In this document: positions 23,574-35,465 of the stretch, piece by piece
Position numbering within the stretch: position 1 is the stretch's first letter
Layout: the number at the start of each line of letters is the position of its first letter
Source: Aspergillus flavus
Lineage: Eukaryota; Ascomycota; Eurotiomycetes; Eurotiales; Aspergillaceae
Reading direction: 5' to 3'
Length of the DNA: 64,000 bases
Assembly: GCF_009017415.1 (NCBI RefSeq)
Contig: NC_092408.1
Location: forward strand, 3,348,001 to 3,412,000
Position numbers and translations under genes: made by a program
Notes under the pieces: generated by a model
The model's database searches: none
What the model saw: only the letters and a program-made list of their open reading frames with translations
Told to the model about the DNA's origin: nothing

Positions 23574-24072
23574 ACAAGGAGAACCGTCTTGGAAAATATT
23601 AAAGGAAATAGTTCGATACCAAGCAGGGGAATCAAATCAAATTCGTTTTGGGTGCAACTATGAACGGGAAACGAAAATCAGGAACGACCGGGTGATAATA
23701 CTAGAACCGCGAGTTTCGTCACTTCAATTTCCTCTATGACGTGTTTCTTTTTGTCTCTTATATGGCGACTCGGAATATAAAAATTCAGAAAATGGGGGCG
23801 TCCTTCTTACCTTCCTTCATCGTGCGTAATTGCTCCTCCGTATCGCTGTAGGTTATTCTCTTTGGTTATCTACTGGTGATGGTTTCGAAACCGCACCCAA
23901 GGGTCGTTTGCGTGTAATCGTAGAGTACTCTTTTGGATGGTTTATGTCATAATATACAAGTCCACAGGGCATATCCTATATAATGATAAGTACAAGAAAT
24001 CTATAGTTGTTGGCACTTCAACTTTGGTTGTTTGAGCCACCAAAACAGCATGTCTTCCCAGGTCTATTGGTC
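23574..24072. other. Convergent 3' region
   Basis: Gap between rpl23 and the Ted1-like gene; AT-rich, presumed 3' untranslated sequence of both. Nothing else seen. Confidence 0.5.
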
Positions 24073-25749
24073 TTAATTCCTCTTCTTCTCCTGTCCAACC
24101 TCAATCTTCTTTGTAACGCTTGGTTTCGACCCCGAACCAGCCAATATATACCCGACAAGAAGTATACAAGTCAAAAGACCAACAATATGCACTGCCCACC
24201 AGATATGCTGCACACCAGCCATGCACATCGTGATCTCATACTTCCATTCATTAACAGTAGTATCAAACCAGAGAGAAAGCAGGCCTGCGTTACCGCCGTA
24301 TTCACCCATCATAGAGCGGAGAGTGACTTCTCTAATGGCGGGCGTAGAGTTATCGACAGCGTTATCGTAGCGTTTTGCGTCCCATTTCCAACTTCGTGGT
24401 TCGGAGTCTTCGGCGGTTGTTGTATCTATAGTTCGGTTCACAAAGTGGACCACGTCGCAACCTGTGTGGTCGTGGCCTGTGAGAATGAGTCCATTCCGTC
24501 CTCTTCCTCCGCCGGGGCCGCTTTCGTCTCCTGTCATGCCGAAAATCCCCTGGAGGACTCCGCTGCTGCTGATGTGGTCGCTGAGATGGTTTTGTTCTTT
24601 CAATCCTCCTTCCTTGAAGCGCGGCACATCGTCGGGGCCATCCTCGTCGTCTGATTCATGGAATGTGAAGTAAGGACCGTCGGTACATATACCCTCCTTC
24701 TTGTGTAGGGGGAGGTGGGTCAGAAGGAGAGTAAATGTCGTGCGGTCTTCCACGGGGTACAATCGATGAGAGATCAGATCGTTAATGTAGGCGTAGCTAT
24801 GGGACTGGATGTCCGAGGATAGGGCCGGGGAGTCGAGAGTCAAGGTGTTGAGGTTGATCAGATGCAGCGTTGGGGGAGCACTGAGGGGTGCAGTCGCGTT
24901 ATCAACCTGCTCTAGTGGGAGCTGAAATCGCACATCCCAGTTCGCACGGCCGAACACGCGCTCGAACCGCTCAATCCGCGCTTCACTTGCGTCCCCAGAG
25001 TATCCTACATCATGATTTCCCACGATATTGATGATCCTCTGTGTCCATGCGGAATGCGTAGCATTGAGTGTCTCTAGTTCAGTACTCTTCCCTTCGCTAC
25101 CGCTATAATTCCTTGCGCCAGTTGCTGTAATATCATCGTTAATGCGCTCCCCACCCTTGAAGACCCGCTCCCAGTATCTGCGGCCGCGTCGATCAAACTC
25201 CTCGTCTGTCACCCACTGGCTCCCGATCAGATCACCCAGAACCGTGACGTGTGTTGGGCGACTCCACCAATGTAGAGTGCGATAAATATGCGCAAGGTAG
25301 TAGTCGTTGCCCAATAGATCGAGCCGTTTCCGAGCTGCACGGAAGGCGCGAGGGATATCTTCGCTAGCGAGGGAGTCTACTGCGGTTGAGATGGCGGTGA
25401 GGATTTGACGAGGCTCCGTCTTGTTCACCGATGACTTCACTGTTGCCCAGTGATGTTGAATCCGAGCAGAAAGTTCATCTTCGGGTTTCGGGAGAGAGCT
25501 GTCGCCTTCTAGCTGGGGATCCGCTAGGACCAGAAGTCTGAAGATAGCGGGGTTCTCTGCCGATTGCGGTGAAAAGTGTTGGCGGAGCGCACTGGTAAAC
25601 GAATTCGAAAGGAGCCCTGTGTGATCATCCCTGGGGAGCGGAAACGCGCAGCCATGAAAGACAGGATAGAAATAGAGGTAAAGGCTGCTTGCTATCGCCA
25701 GCGGCAGGAGGAGGGAGAGGACGCGGGAAAGGAGCCGGCGGAGGAACAT
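24073..25749 (-). CDS. Ted1/Cdc1-type ER metallophosphoesterase (GPI-anchor remodelling)
   Basis: Single exon; the first in-frame ATG is at 25749, giving 558 residues. The open frame extends upstream without an ATG. A hydrophobic segment lies at residues about 8-28, and a second near the C-terminus (WWAVHIVGLLTCILLVGYIL). Between them is a calcineurin-like phosphoesterase with the five expected blocks: LADPQLEG, LGDLIGS, VGNHD, LLTHLPLH and TGHDHTGCD. In yeast, Ted1 and Cdc1 remove ethanolamine phosphate from GPI mannose in the ER. The protein ends EKKRN, so KKRN fits the KKXX retrieval signal of type I ER membrane proteins, supporting ER residence. The choice between Ted1 and Cdc1 is made mainly on the catalytic-core pattern and is not certain. 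Confidence 0.85.
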   Translation of the reverse strand: MFLRRLLSRVLSLLLPLAIASSLYLYFYPVFHGCAFPLPRDDHTGLLSNSFTSALRQHFSPQSAENPAIFRLLVLADPQLEGDSSLPKPEDELSARIQHHWATVKSSVNKTEPRQILTAISTAVDSLASEDIPRAFRAARKRLDLLGNDYYLAHIYRTLHWWSRPTHVTVLGDLIGSQWVTDEEFDRRGRRYWERVFKGGERINDDITATGARNYSGSEGKSTELETLNATHSAWTQRIINIVGNHDVGYSGDASEARIERFERVFGRANWDVRFQLPLEQVDNATAPLSAPPTLHLINLNTLTLDSPALSSDIQSHSYAYINDLISHRLYPVEDRTTFTLLLTHLPLHKKEGICTDGPYFTFHESDDEDGPDDVPRFKEGGLKEQNHLSDHISSSGVLQGIFGMTGDESGPGGGRGRNGLILTGHDHTGCDVVHFVNRTIDTTTAEDSEPRSWKWDAKRYDNAVDNSTPAIREVTLRSMMGEYGGNAGLLSLWFDTTVNEWKYEITMCMAGVQHIWWAVHIVGLLTCILLVGYILAGSGSKPSVTKKIEVGQEKKRN

Positions 25750-26255
25750 GGAGGCAAACCGGAGAATCGCAGCACCATTGGCGGAGGATATCGTGTTGTA
25801 TTCGCTAATGGTCTTGTTTGTTTCAGAGGGAAGCCATGTCAAATAAGTATAATCTCATCTTGCGCTTCTCTGATATGAGGTGTAATAAAAGCAAGAAAAG
25901 TAAAAGAAAAAAAAACCTTAAAACGACGGGTCATGAAAGGAGGGTTTGGCGTGCGGGTGATCATCCTTGATGGAGCATTAAATCAGCCCTAATTTTAGAA
26001 AATCCATTACATGTACAAGATTGACTACTGGAGCTCGCGCGTTATGTATTCTTGTCTTCAAGAGCCTGGTCACCCAACGATGTCAAAGAGCTAACACGAT
26101 ATTATTCGATAAAATTAAAGGTGAAACGACTGTAAGCTTGAGATCAAATAATCCAAATGGGGGTATATCACATAAACGCCAAACAGGTCGGTAACATTGA
26201 AAGCACGCAAAACAAAGTGTGATTAAGCAGTGGCTGTGTCTTCTCAGTAACACGA
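25750..26255. other. Intergenic region
   Basis: Promoter of the Ted1-like gene and 3' end of the Boi-like gene, both on the minus strand. No gene or clear element seen. Confidence 0.45.
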
Positions 26256-29200
26256 TCAATCTACCTTTGCGACTGATTCAGGGAGCAACGAGGGCGGGCC
26301 GACACCAAGGCCACCAAGAGGGCTCGAAACCCGTTTTTTCTCGTCATCGTCCCCATGGGTAGGCACTTGCTCATCCCCGAGACCTTGAATCATCAAGCCG
26401 CTCTCCTCTGTGGTGGTCGTCAAATGTTCGTCTTTCTCCTCTGTTCCTTGAGTTGCGGGAGTTGTCGGCAGCAGCGCGGGAGGCCGCTGGTTCATTAGAC
26501 GGGCTTCTTTAAGACTAACAGTCTTCTGTTTATTGGTAGTCTCCACGGGGAGTTCCATATCCCGTTCAATGGTAGCCTTCATCAACGCTGCCATCCACAA
26601 GCGACCTTCTTGAATACTGTCTACCTGGAAATAATGGATAGCAGGCTTCGTGAACTGCACCGTCCGAGAAGTGCCCGATTTCGGTGGTACAAGTTTGAAG
26701 AAAAACGGGCCTTCTCCCACGGGCTTGGACCCACGGAGAGAGGATTCCGAGCCCGAGGCTTTATCAGATGAAGGGCCATCGGCAGTAGACCCAGACGGCG
26801 AAGTTGGAGAGGCTGTGGAACCAGTTAGGGTCGCATGCAGGGCAATGAGAGGGTCGTTATCCGCGCGAAGCACACGGTGGGCCGTAATGTCGATAAGACC
26901 ACGCTCCTCGGTGTCGTCTTCAGAGTAATAATACGACAGACGACGGCCACGCAGCACAAAGAGACGCGGTTTCCACGTTGTCATCAGGTTGGAAGACTTC
27001 TTCTTCATCCACCCCGAAAAGTCGCATCCTTTCATCTGCTCTTTCGGTGTCTTCTTCTCCAGGCCCTGGGTATAAGCGCTTGTATCTTTCTTCGACTTGG
27101 TTCCGGACCGGAGGGTACGGGCACGTGGCATGGAAGCACCACCTTCTACAGCCTTGCCCGAACCATCCGTGCTATGTCGTTCTGAGCTCTTGGTGGTCGA
27201 AGGGGTTGTCGATCCTGTTCTAGTGGACGGGGACTCGGGATCTTTACTAGGAGACGGGGGAGCGACGGAGGTATCGATCCCTTTAACAGCCTCGGACATG
27301 GCACGGAGACCAACAGCACGTCGGAATTTAGGCCCAGCGTTCTTGATTCCCTGAAGAGGTAAAGTGCTTGAGCGTTGAGACTGCTCCTCGTTATTTTTTC
27401 CACCCAGAGAGAATGCGGCGAAGAACCCGGAGCCAGAAGACTTCTCTTCCGCAGATGGCGGATTAGATGACTGCTGGCCATGTCGGTCCGAAGCTCGAGT
27501 GCTCAAACTCCTGAAACGACCCCTGGGTGGGGAGGCTTTCGCTGTGGGAGGTGTCATTTGAGCCGCATCTCTGATCGAATCAGCACTGTTGATACGTGAG
27601 TGACGTTTGTTGACTTTGAGCTGGAAGTGCTCATCGGGGATGCTAGATGGTGTGGAAACACTGCCATAGGTAGAGCTTCGTTTCTGCAGGACACGCCGAT
27701 TCTTTCGGGTATCTCCCTCCGGGCCCGAAAAGTAGCCGCGATCTAAGTCATCGCTAACAGCGGTAGCCGAGTCAGAACCATTGGACTCCGCCACGTGAAA
27801 CACAGATTGAGGGAGAGCAGTCTCGTTTGGCGCTCCGAGAGCTGACCCGGGACGCCGTTGGGATCCCGAAGCACCATTTAAGGTCCAACCCCGATCGAAC
27901 GAACTTTTCTTGTGGTGGCTGGCAGGAGAAGAGTCTCCCACCCCTGAGTATCGGTTGGTGGTATCGATCGAAGAATGGCGCCGCGAATGGTTGATCTCAC
28001 GAACGGACGCAGCCGATGGTCTCCTAGAGTGGTCCATCCATACTGGGGCTTGTGACGTCAGGGGAGAACCCGTGTTGCTCTGCATAGTGCTACTGACAAG
28101 TCGCGGGTGTTGTGTCGGGCCGTTTGGCCCTCTCAGGTTGGGAATTCTAGGAAAGAGAGGGCCAGTGTGACTTGCGCGACTAGGGGCACGTTCATCCTGA
28201 GGGGTCGCAAAAGATGAGCCGCGTGATGATTGCTGCTGCGGAATACCCTTCACCTCTTCCTGGAAGGCTTTAACTTTATGCCACGTCTTCAATCTCCGAC
28301 CCATAACACCGAAATCGAACTCCTTCATGAAGAGGAAATCCTGGTTCATATCCAGGAGTACATCACCAGTAATCTCCTGGTCCTCGAATATGTCACAGTG
28401 TTTGGCTTCAAGTCCTAACTGGCGTAAATGTTTCGCGGTCTCTAAATGGTTCCATCGGCGAACTTGTTCCTCTGTCGGCTGTTTTTCTTCTTCTTCGTCG
28501 GTTTCATGCCCGTTAATGTAAGACATTCGGTGCTCGAAAGTGCTGCTATATTCGCTTGCCGAGTCATTCACCGTCTTGGAATCTTGGGAGGCAGTCACAC
28601 TGTGGCGAGGTGTACTCAGATCGGTAATGTGTTCATCGATGACACTCAGAGTTTCGTTCATCACCGGACTGTCCTGGCCACTCAAGTGACCATCAATGGA
28701 CTGTCGGATGGACTTCTGAATGTCGATCGCCATTTTAGACGTCGGTAATGGCGAGGAGCTAGACCTCTGCTGTTGTTTTGGGGAGGGTGTCGGGGCCGTT
28801 GAATCATCAATATCTGGCGCGCTCATATCAGACGTGCTGGCACGTCGGGACGCTTGAGGCGTAGATTCGCCACTAATAGGCGAAGCAAATATTTCCTGTC
28901 CTATCACATTACGGAGGTCGGTTTTCAATGTATTTGGTCCAAGGGTATCTTTCTGCGGCCGGATGGGAATCTTTGGGGCAGCGGTAGTGTATACTGAGGG
29001 GTTGTGCTTGCGTTAGCGACACTTCCTTTCAGACAGTAGCTGTTTTGGTGAGACCTTACCTCCCGGGAAAAGACCTTGAGTTCCTGTGTTTAAATCCTTT
29101 CCAAGATACCATCCATCACCAAACCCATCATCCAACTCGACTAGCTCAATTTTTTCGCCGCGACGCAAGTTAAGCTCATCCGGTCCACGGGCCTCAAAAT

Positions 29201-29333
29201 CATCTACCAACACGGTCAGTGTCAAACAAACCGAGTGTCGCGGAATTTGTATGCGACCACGGTCGGGTCACTCACGAACAACTAGGAGCAGGTCTCCCGG
29301 GTGGACATTGCGAGGAGGCGTTGCGAGAGCCAT
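26256..29333 (-). CDS. Boi1/Boi2-type polarity protein (SH3-SAM-PH)
   Basis: Exons 29333..29276, 29203..29060 and 28993..26256 encode 979 residues. An SH3 domain occupies residues about 12-70 (DLLLVVHDFEARGPDEL, DGWYLGKD, GLFPGG) and is split by both introns. A SAM domain lies near 245-315 (ETAKHLRQLGLEAKHCDIF, GDVLLDMN). A PH domain lies near 720-875 (SGWMKKKSSNLMTTWKPRLF, VQFTKPAIHYFQVDS), with a low-complexity insert inside it. The linkers are Ser/Pro/Arg rich. Yeast Boi1/Boi2 have the same domain order and link Cdc42 polarity and exocyst-mediated secretion at growth sites; a hyphal-tip role is inferred. The start is provisional: an AG acceptor lies near 29372 and in-frame sequence between it and 29333 is open, so an upstream exon is possible. 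Confidence 0.85.
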
Positions 29334-31901
29334 TGGCGGTGGTTCCTCGGAGTCAATGATGTCTAAAGAGCCAGTGCGGGGTCAAACGTCACAAGAACGC
29401 AGTGATAACAGCGGAGGGATTGCGCAGGACATGGGGGCCGCAGCCCTGGCGGGGATATCTGGCAACCACAAGGGCAGCGGATGGCTGGGCGAAGATCGTC
29501 GCAGTAGACGAAGGTTGGGGGAGTGAATGGAATGTAGAGAATGCGGGTTGGGTTGAGGAATCCAAGCCTGCCTCAAATGGGCGAGAAGGAGAATTAGCGG
29601 GGACAAAAAAGCGGCGGGTCTGGAAGGAAGTTCGTTTTCCCAGTGGCGCTAATAAGGGAAGAGGGAGGAGGGTCAGAGCTGATGATATATAGATCGCTGG
29701 TCAATTCCTCCGGACCTCGTAAGAAGGCTAGGTTCGGAGCGATAAAAAAAGAACAAGCGTTAGCTCTTCTTACGGACCGGGATCAGATCGACCGAAAGGA
29801 ACAGGTGCACGTAAAACGACGATCTAAGGCGCTTGAGATGTGCTTTCAAAGGTCGGTCAGGATCACTGCTGTAATCGACGTACAGTAGGGGCGCTAACTG
29901 AGCGGCAACGCAGCACGGGTCACCAGTGGAAATTAAATGGCCCCTTGGGAAATTAGTCTTGAGAAAATTGGGCGTTGAGTTCTCTTTTGGGCTTCTTGGC
30001 TTTTTGCTTTGTTTTTCTTTTTTGACTTCTTCTCTTCAGTGTCCTCCCTGATCGACGTGGAAGGTTGTGAGATTGTGATGGAGAGGGAGGATGAAGGAGG
30101 AGGGAGAAGAGAGAGGAGAAGAGCAAAAGAGGAGTAAAAGCTGAGAATAAATTGTAAAGTTCCAGACCCAAGAAGGGAATTAATGGTGAGGCTGCGGGAA
30201 GTCACGCTGTGACCATATACACCTTAAGGCCTGAGGGTACCGGATGTGGCCTGAGGTATAAGGTGAAAGAGTATTGTCGGATAGGAGAAATGGGGACGAA
30301 CGATCAGAGTCAGGATCAAAGTAAGAACAAAAGGGGAACCGGAGTCACAGGGACAGGGGATTGAGCCAAAATCTTAGGTTTAAGAATTAAATCCAAGTTG
30401 GGTGGTGCTCTTCAATTGCTGTAGCATGAGTGAGGCAATGGACAGATGTGACCGAGCCCTAATTGGGAGGGAAATGGGAGATGATGACTGGAGCCAACAG
30501 AGTCTCACTCCAACAACTACTTCATCACCGAACAGCTGTTCACTTAAGAGAGGAACGAACGGTGCCTTACATGGATTTATATGTACACATAGATCAACGG
30601 CTGACATTTTTCCACGAGGAGGATCTCTAAATAGAACAGATTAATAAATACCAGTCAGAACGATGACGATCGACTCTGTTCAATATGTATGCATCAGACA
30701 AGCGAAAACGGCAATCATTGCTCCAATGTATCAACTCAAACCTGGATTGATATGATATACTTCTCCCCACCGAAGGCAATATGTATAGAATCATTCTCGA
30801 CTCTATCCACTCTCTCCAATCAGAGTGAAACGAGAATGCTCCGTAGACGAGATACCACTAGTACTACCTATAGTACAATCCCCCAGCCACACCGTCCAAG
30901 GGATACATACATGGCGTACTGAGTATAAACCTGATAAGTCTCTCCCTTGGATCCATCACTTGACTCTCGGGAAAGGACTAGGTAGGGATCGACATACCTT
31001 GTAACTAATGCAGCCTTCTCAGAAACTTGACAGGTCCAGAAAGATTAGGCTTCCTCGATGGGTTCGTTTCATCCCAATAAACTGACTTAGGGTCATGCAT
31101 GGGAATCCTGAGACTCAAGAGGATAGTCATGCATAAATGTTAAGCCTAATGAGAGAATCAGTTTGTTTCTTCCTCGTTCCTTTTTCTTTTTTTGGTTTTG
31201 ATTATCCACCTGCACTGTACTTTTTCCTTGTTTCAGTTAACCGCCTGCGTGGATAATAAGCATTACTACGACTCTTACTACATTAGCGCAGTTGTTTTTA
31301 GTAATACTAATCTGGAAACCAATTGATAGGGAGTAAATAAGCGAGAGAGAAATAGAAAAAAAAAATAAGAAAAGGAAAGAAAAGAAAGGAAGAGCAAACT
31401 GAAGGTAAAATAAGACCAAAAAAAAAAATACAAACAAAAATCCGAAGAAAAGACTATAAGAAGCGCTCTATCACACAGCATTGAACTACGGTGAGTAATC
31501 AATCAACTTAGCAAACCCCGTTGGAAGTTTCTCTTCATCACCGGTCGTTATAACTTATAACTCCCAAACCAGTGTGAACTTTTCTTTTTTCTTTTTCTAC
31601 TTTGGGGGACAGCATCATAATTATCTGTTCTCGGCGGTACAAGAGCGTGTATGTATGTTACGCGCAATAATTGATATTGATTTTCTTTTCCGGATTTTTC
31701 TTTTTTTTTTTCTCTCGCTCACTTAATTATCGTTTCTTATTTGTATGCCGGTCTATCTCCCGGACAAATAGCTTTCTCACATTTACATGGATTCTTCCCT
31801 CACTCCAATTTCATTCTGGACTCCAATAATTTCTTATGCGTCCAAGAGAAGAAAAAAGAAAACCAAGTGAAAGAAAATGAACCAGAAGATGCTCTGTCAT
31901 C
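29334..31901. other. Long divergent intergenic region
   Basis: About 2.6 kb between the Boi-like and MIZ genes. Purine-rich stretches on the plus strand (about 29950-30130) would be pyrimidine-rich in Boi-direction transcripts, so a long leader is likely. A/T and poly-A runs occur at 31340-31440. Short ORFs show no family motifs. No RNA gene recognised. Confidence 0.45.
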
Positions 31902-34900
31902 ATGAGCCCAACTACCCACTTACCTAATGTTAATTCTAACCCAAATTCCGTCGAATCGTCCAATTCCACTGCCAACATTTTTCTAGGTGGTGTGCGGAGA
32001 TCGTGGATGCTGAATGCAGCCAACTGTTCCTCTTCTCTCTCCTGCCACTCCGAATTACCTGACGGTTCAGCTACCACTGCTCCTTCGGATAAAGTTGTTA
32101 CTGATACTGATGCTGCTGCTGCTGCTGCTGCTGGCCGGACGCGTCAACAAGGCATGCGAGAGTCGTCCTCTCTTCGCGTGCTTCCCGTGCCATCCCAAAG
32201 TCAAGAGAATGCCGCGTCAGTCACCACTGCTGCCGCTGCGCCCTTACCCCCTCAATCGCAGCCGAATGTAATGTCCCCGGTGACTCCTGGTCACGCCCAG
32301 CAGCAGTTCCAGCAGCAATCTCCCATTTCGCAGGACTCGTCGTGGCACGTCGTTTCTGACCGAGCGGGGCCCGACCCTCCTCTAGCAGCGACAGCTACCA
32401 CCACCGTTGTGTCTCGGCGGTCCGCTTCGCGTACCCTCCAAACCCCGATCGTAGTCCCTTCTCCAATATATGACAGCTCCAGCAATATCGTCAATCGCAA
32501 TGGCGCAAGTCCCTCGGTTACATCATTTCCGTCCCCTCACACCGTGGGGCCAGCGCCGCTGCCTCACCAGCCACAGGTTGGGGCAGCAGTGTCTACATCT
32601 TCACCAGTTGGTGTTGGAGCCGTGAATATAATAGCCGGGAATCCTACCAGGGCTGGGCATCAACGGGAAAGGAGCAATATTTCTCTGCAACTGCAGAGAC
32701 GGGACTCGCACGCATCTCACTCACACTCCCCAGCTTTATCTCCAGCGTTTCCACCCTCTGCCGCATCCCCTAGACAACAGATGGTGCAGCCCCCTAATAC
32801 ATCCCGGCGCAATCCATTCCACAATCCCCTCCTGGATGACGCATTTTACGAACAATCGTTGAGGACACTTGAAAATTTCCAGCATCAGCTGAAGCAGAGG
32901 GATTGTCTCGGAAATGTAGAACAGCCACGGACACAACTTCTGTACCAAGCTTGTGCTGAACGAGATCCTATGTTCCTCGCGATTCATCAGGTGTATTGTC
33001 TGCATAGCCTTGCCCCACAAGAATTTTTCCAGTTGCCGGGATATTCCGTACCCCAGGAGTGTGGTTTAGATGTGATTAGGAGACTCCTAGTAGAAAACAG
33101 TCGGGTCTCAGGGGGTTTTCTCAGATGGTCTGCTCAGTTTCCTGCCCCACTTGCTGGGTTGATACAGAGTTCTAGATATGGACAGGCTGTGGAGCAGGCC
33201 GGGCAATGTCTCCGCCTGCTCGGTGAAAAGTGGCCCATGTATGTGAAGGAAGTGCGAAAGCGGGAGTTCCCACCGTTGGTCGACGAGCTTGTGAAGAACT
33301 TCGGCATCACATCAGGGGCTCTGGCGTATACCGTCTTTCTCTCCACGTGTCGTACATTGCCCGGATCCAAGAGCGAAGAGCATTTGAAGGCCGTCTGGGA
33401 GCTAGACCTACGGTACTACCAGCAGCGTTGCGCATCACCGCGTCTGGTATCTAATGCACAGATTCAAGAAGAGACCCAGAAGGTCGTTCAGGCATACCGC
33501 TCGGTTTGCGCTGCAGCTGTCACGCATCAGCCGGGGCCACCCCCGAACCTGCCCTATGGGCCCATGTCGATCGGAAGTGAGAGAGATTCTATGTTACATC
33601 CGGTGGCCAGACCTACCAGCACAGGTAGTCCTCAGGTCCGCAATCCCCAGATGACGCTTCCATTGCCCAATCAACCCGGCCCTTTGGTGTCGCAGGGTAC
33701 AATGAGTACACATTCCCATTCTTTGCCCGTTGCGATGGCGAGTCGTGGAGCTTCGGTGCCCCATTCAGTGACCAGGCTGTCAGGCCCTTCAATCTCTCCA
33801 CCCATTTATCCTGAGGTAGCCTCCCCAACGTCGTATCAGTTTGTGCCTCCGACGGCACGCATGCCAGCCAACGCTCCAAGCTCTCATCGTTCGGCTCCTA
33901 TTGCCCACAGTCGACGTTCGAGTTGGACTAACGGCGCTCCGACCACTCCACACACTTACACGTTTCAGTTGTCCGATCCAATGTCGAGAGCAACCGGTGC
34001 TCCAACCCAAGCAACTGTTCCGCCCATGGTATATCCGTCCCAAATTGCGCATCCTCCACCGGGAGGCAGAATTCCGTCAATGCAACCCGCGGTCCAAGTC
34101 CCACGACAGGTAACTGCAGGGCCACCTCAGCTAGAGCTACGAAACAATGGGGCTGGGCCGTCCATGCAACCAGTGAATCTGAGGCATCATACTCAACCCC
34201 CACCCTCTCCATTGTCTCAGCGACCGCCTCGTCCACATCCCCCGCCTGTCCTTCTTCTTCCCCCTCCAGGCTCCCATCCATTGAATACAATACCGCCCCA
34301 ACCGCTTCGTGATTCTCTCCATCAGGTCCACCTACGTGACCCACACAATTACCTGCTTTCTAGAGGGCCTGCGGGCGAGAAAGAGATGGAGTTGTTCCAA
34401 TATCTCAGTTCCTTCGCTGTGCCACCGACACCACTCGGTCGGGAACAATGTGCTTTCCATTGGAGGTTTAATTTATCAAAACATAATCTGGATCAGTTTC
34501 CTAAATCTCGGTCGGCCGGAATAGGACAGCGCTCGCTCCGTTTCTACTCGAGCGGCAATCTTGTATATCGACTGCGGTGTATCAAGATGCCCTCGGCAAC
34601 CAGTGAGGTTGTAGAGTCGATGTGGTCTGTTGCCGAGTCGGTGTGGCCGAGTGTTTTTTATGTTCACGTCAATGGAGTGGAGCTTTTTGTTCGCCGACGA
34701 GTGCATAATGGCAAAGATCTCCCGTTGGATATCACTGATCATCTCAGAGAAGGGGATAATGCGGTATCTTTACATTTTATCCGCAGCTCAGCTGAGGCAA
34801 ACGATATGTTATACGCAATGGGAGTTGAAGTTTTGGAGGTCTCAGATCTGGTTCGAGCATTTTCACTTGCTCAAGCATTACCCGCTTCTGAATGTCGAGA

Positions 34901-35465
34901 GCAGATTTGCCAGCGTGTATCTTCCAGCTTGCAGGACGACGAAGTGAGTGTCGTCAGTGACCATCTCAGCATCAATCTCGTGGATCCTTTCACCGCACGA
35001 ATCTTTAGTCGTCCTGTACGTGGACGCTCCTGCAAACACCAAGACTGCTTTGATCATTTGACCTGGATACAAACGCGTGCCTCGAAGTCGGGAAAACGCA
35101 GCCTGAAAAATGACTGGAAATGTCCCATTTGCGGCCAAGATGCGCGTCCCCAACAACTGGTCATCGATGGCTACCTTCAGGAAGTGCGCGCGGAGCTAGC
35201 ACGAACAAATCGACTTGAAGGAGCAAAGGCAATCCTCATCAAAGCCGACGGATCCTGGGAATTAAAATCAGAATCAGACGCACCACCCTCTTCAGAAGGC
35301 GGGCCCGAAAACACTGGGGAACGAGTCCCCTCTAAACGAAAAGCACCCGAACCCAGCAACCATTCCCCAGCTCCCGCTACCCAGAGGCCAAAATCTGAAC
35401 GGACCAACTCCATGAACGGGCCGGTCAATGATACACACCCACCCGAAGTCATCACTCTGGACTAA
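31902..35465 (+). CDS. SP-RING (MIZ) zinc-finger protein, putative SUMO E3 ligase
   Basis: One uninterrupted ORF of 1187 residues. Near the C-terminus, residues about 1027-1095, is an SP-RING: RGRSCKHQDCFDHLTWIQ followed by WKCPICG, giving the C-x-H-x2-C and C-x2-C ligands typical of PIAS/Siz and ZMIZ proteins. These promote SUMO transfer from Ubc9. Just upstream (about 820-1010) is a PINIT-like conserved region (YVHVNGVELFVRRRVHNGKDLPLDITDHL). A helical conserved block lies at about 305-470. The rest is Ser/Pro/Gln rich and disordered, with a poly-Ala run near residue 70. The start at 31902 is the first ATG in the frame, but the N-terminal 70 residues look unlike protein and may be leader sequence. 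Ligase activity is inferred from the domain. Confidence 0.82.
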   Translation: MSPTTHLPNVNSNPNSVESSNSTANIFLGGVRRSWMLNAANCSSSLSCHSELPDGSATTAPSDKVVTDTDAAAAAAAGRTRQQGMRESSSLRVLPVPSQSQENAASVTTAAAAPLPPQSQPNVMSPVTPGHAQQQFQQQSPISQDSSWHVVSDRAGPDPPLAATATTTVVSRRSASRTLQTPIVVPSPIYDSSSNIVNRNGASPSVTSFPSPHTVGPAPLPHQPQVGAAVSTSSPVGVGAVNIIAGNPTRAGHQRERSNISLQLQRRDSHASHSHSPALSPAFPPSAASPRQQMVQPPNTSRRNPFHNPLLDDAFYEQSLRTLENFQHQLKQRDCLGNVEQPRTQLLYQACAERDPMFLAIHQVYCLHSLAPQEFFQLPGYSVPQECGLDVIRRLLVENSRVSGGFLRWSAQFPAPLAGLIQSSRYGQAVEQAGQCLRLLGEKWPMYVKEVRKREFPPLVDELVKNFGITSGALAYTVFLSTCRTLPGSKSEEHLKAVWELDLRYYQQRCASPRLVSNAQIQEETQKVVQAYRSVCAAAVTHQPGPPPNLPYGPMSIGSERDSMLHPVARPTSTGSPQVRNPQMTLPLPNQPGPLVSQGTMSTHSHSLPVAMASRGASVPHSVTRLSGPSISPPIYPEVASPTSYQFVPPTARMPANAPSSHRSAPIAHSRRSSWTNGAPTTPHTYTFQLSDPMSRATGAPTQATVPPMVYPSQIAHPPPGGRIPSMQPAVQVPRQVTAGPPQLELRNNGAGPSMQPVNLRHHTQPPPSPLSQRPPRPHPPPVLLLPPPGSHPLNTIPPQPLRDSLHQVHLRDPHNYLLSRGPAGEKEMELFQYLSSFAVPPTPLGREQCAFHWRFNLSKHNLDQFPKSRSAGIGQRSLRFYSSGNLVYRLRCIKMPSATSEVVESMWSVAESVWPSVFYVHVNGVELFVRRRVHNGKDLPLDITDHLREGDNAVSLHFIRSSAEANDMLYAMGVEVLEVSDLVRAFSLAQALPASECREQICQRVSSSLQDDEVSVVSDHLSINLVDPFTARIFSRPVRGRSCKHQDCFDHLTWIQTRASKSGKRSLKNDWKCPICGQDARPQQLVIDGYLQEVRAELARTNRLEGAKAILIKADGSWELKSESDAPPSSEGGPENTGERVPSKRKAPEPSNHSPAPATQRPKSERTNSMNGPVNDTHPPEVITLD

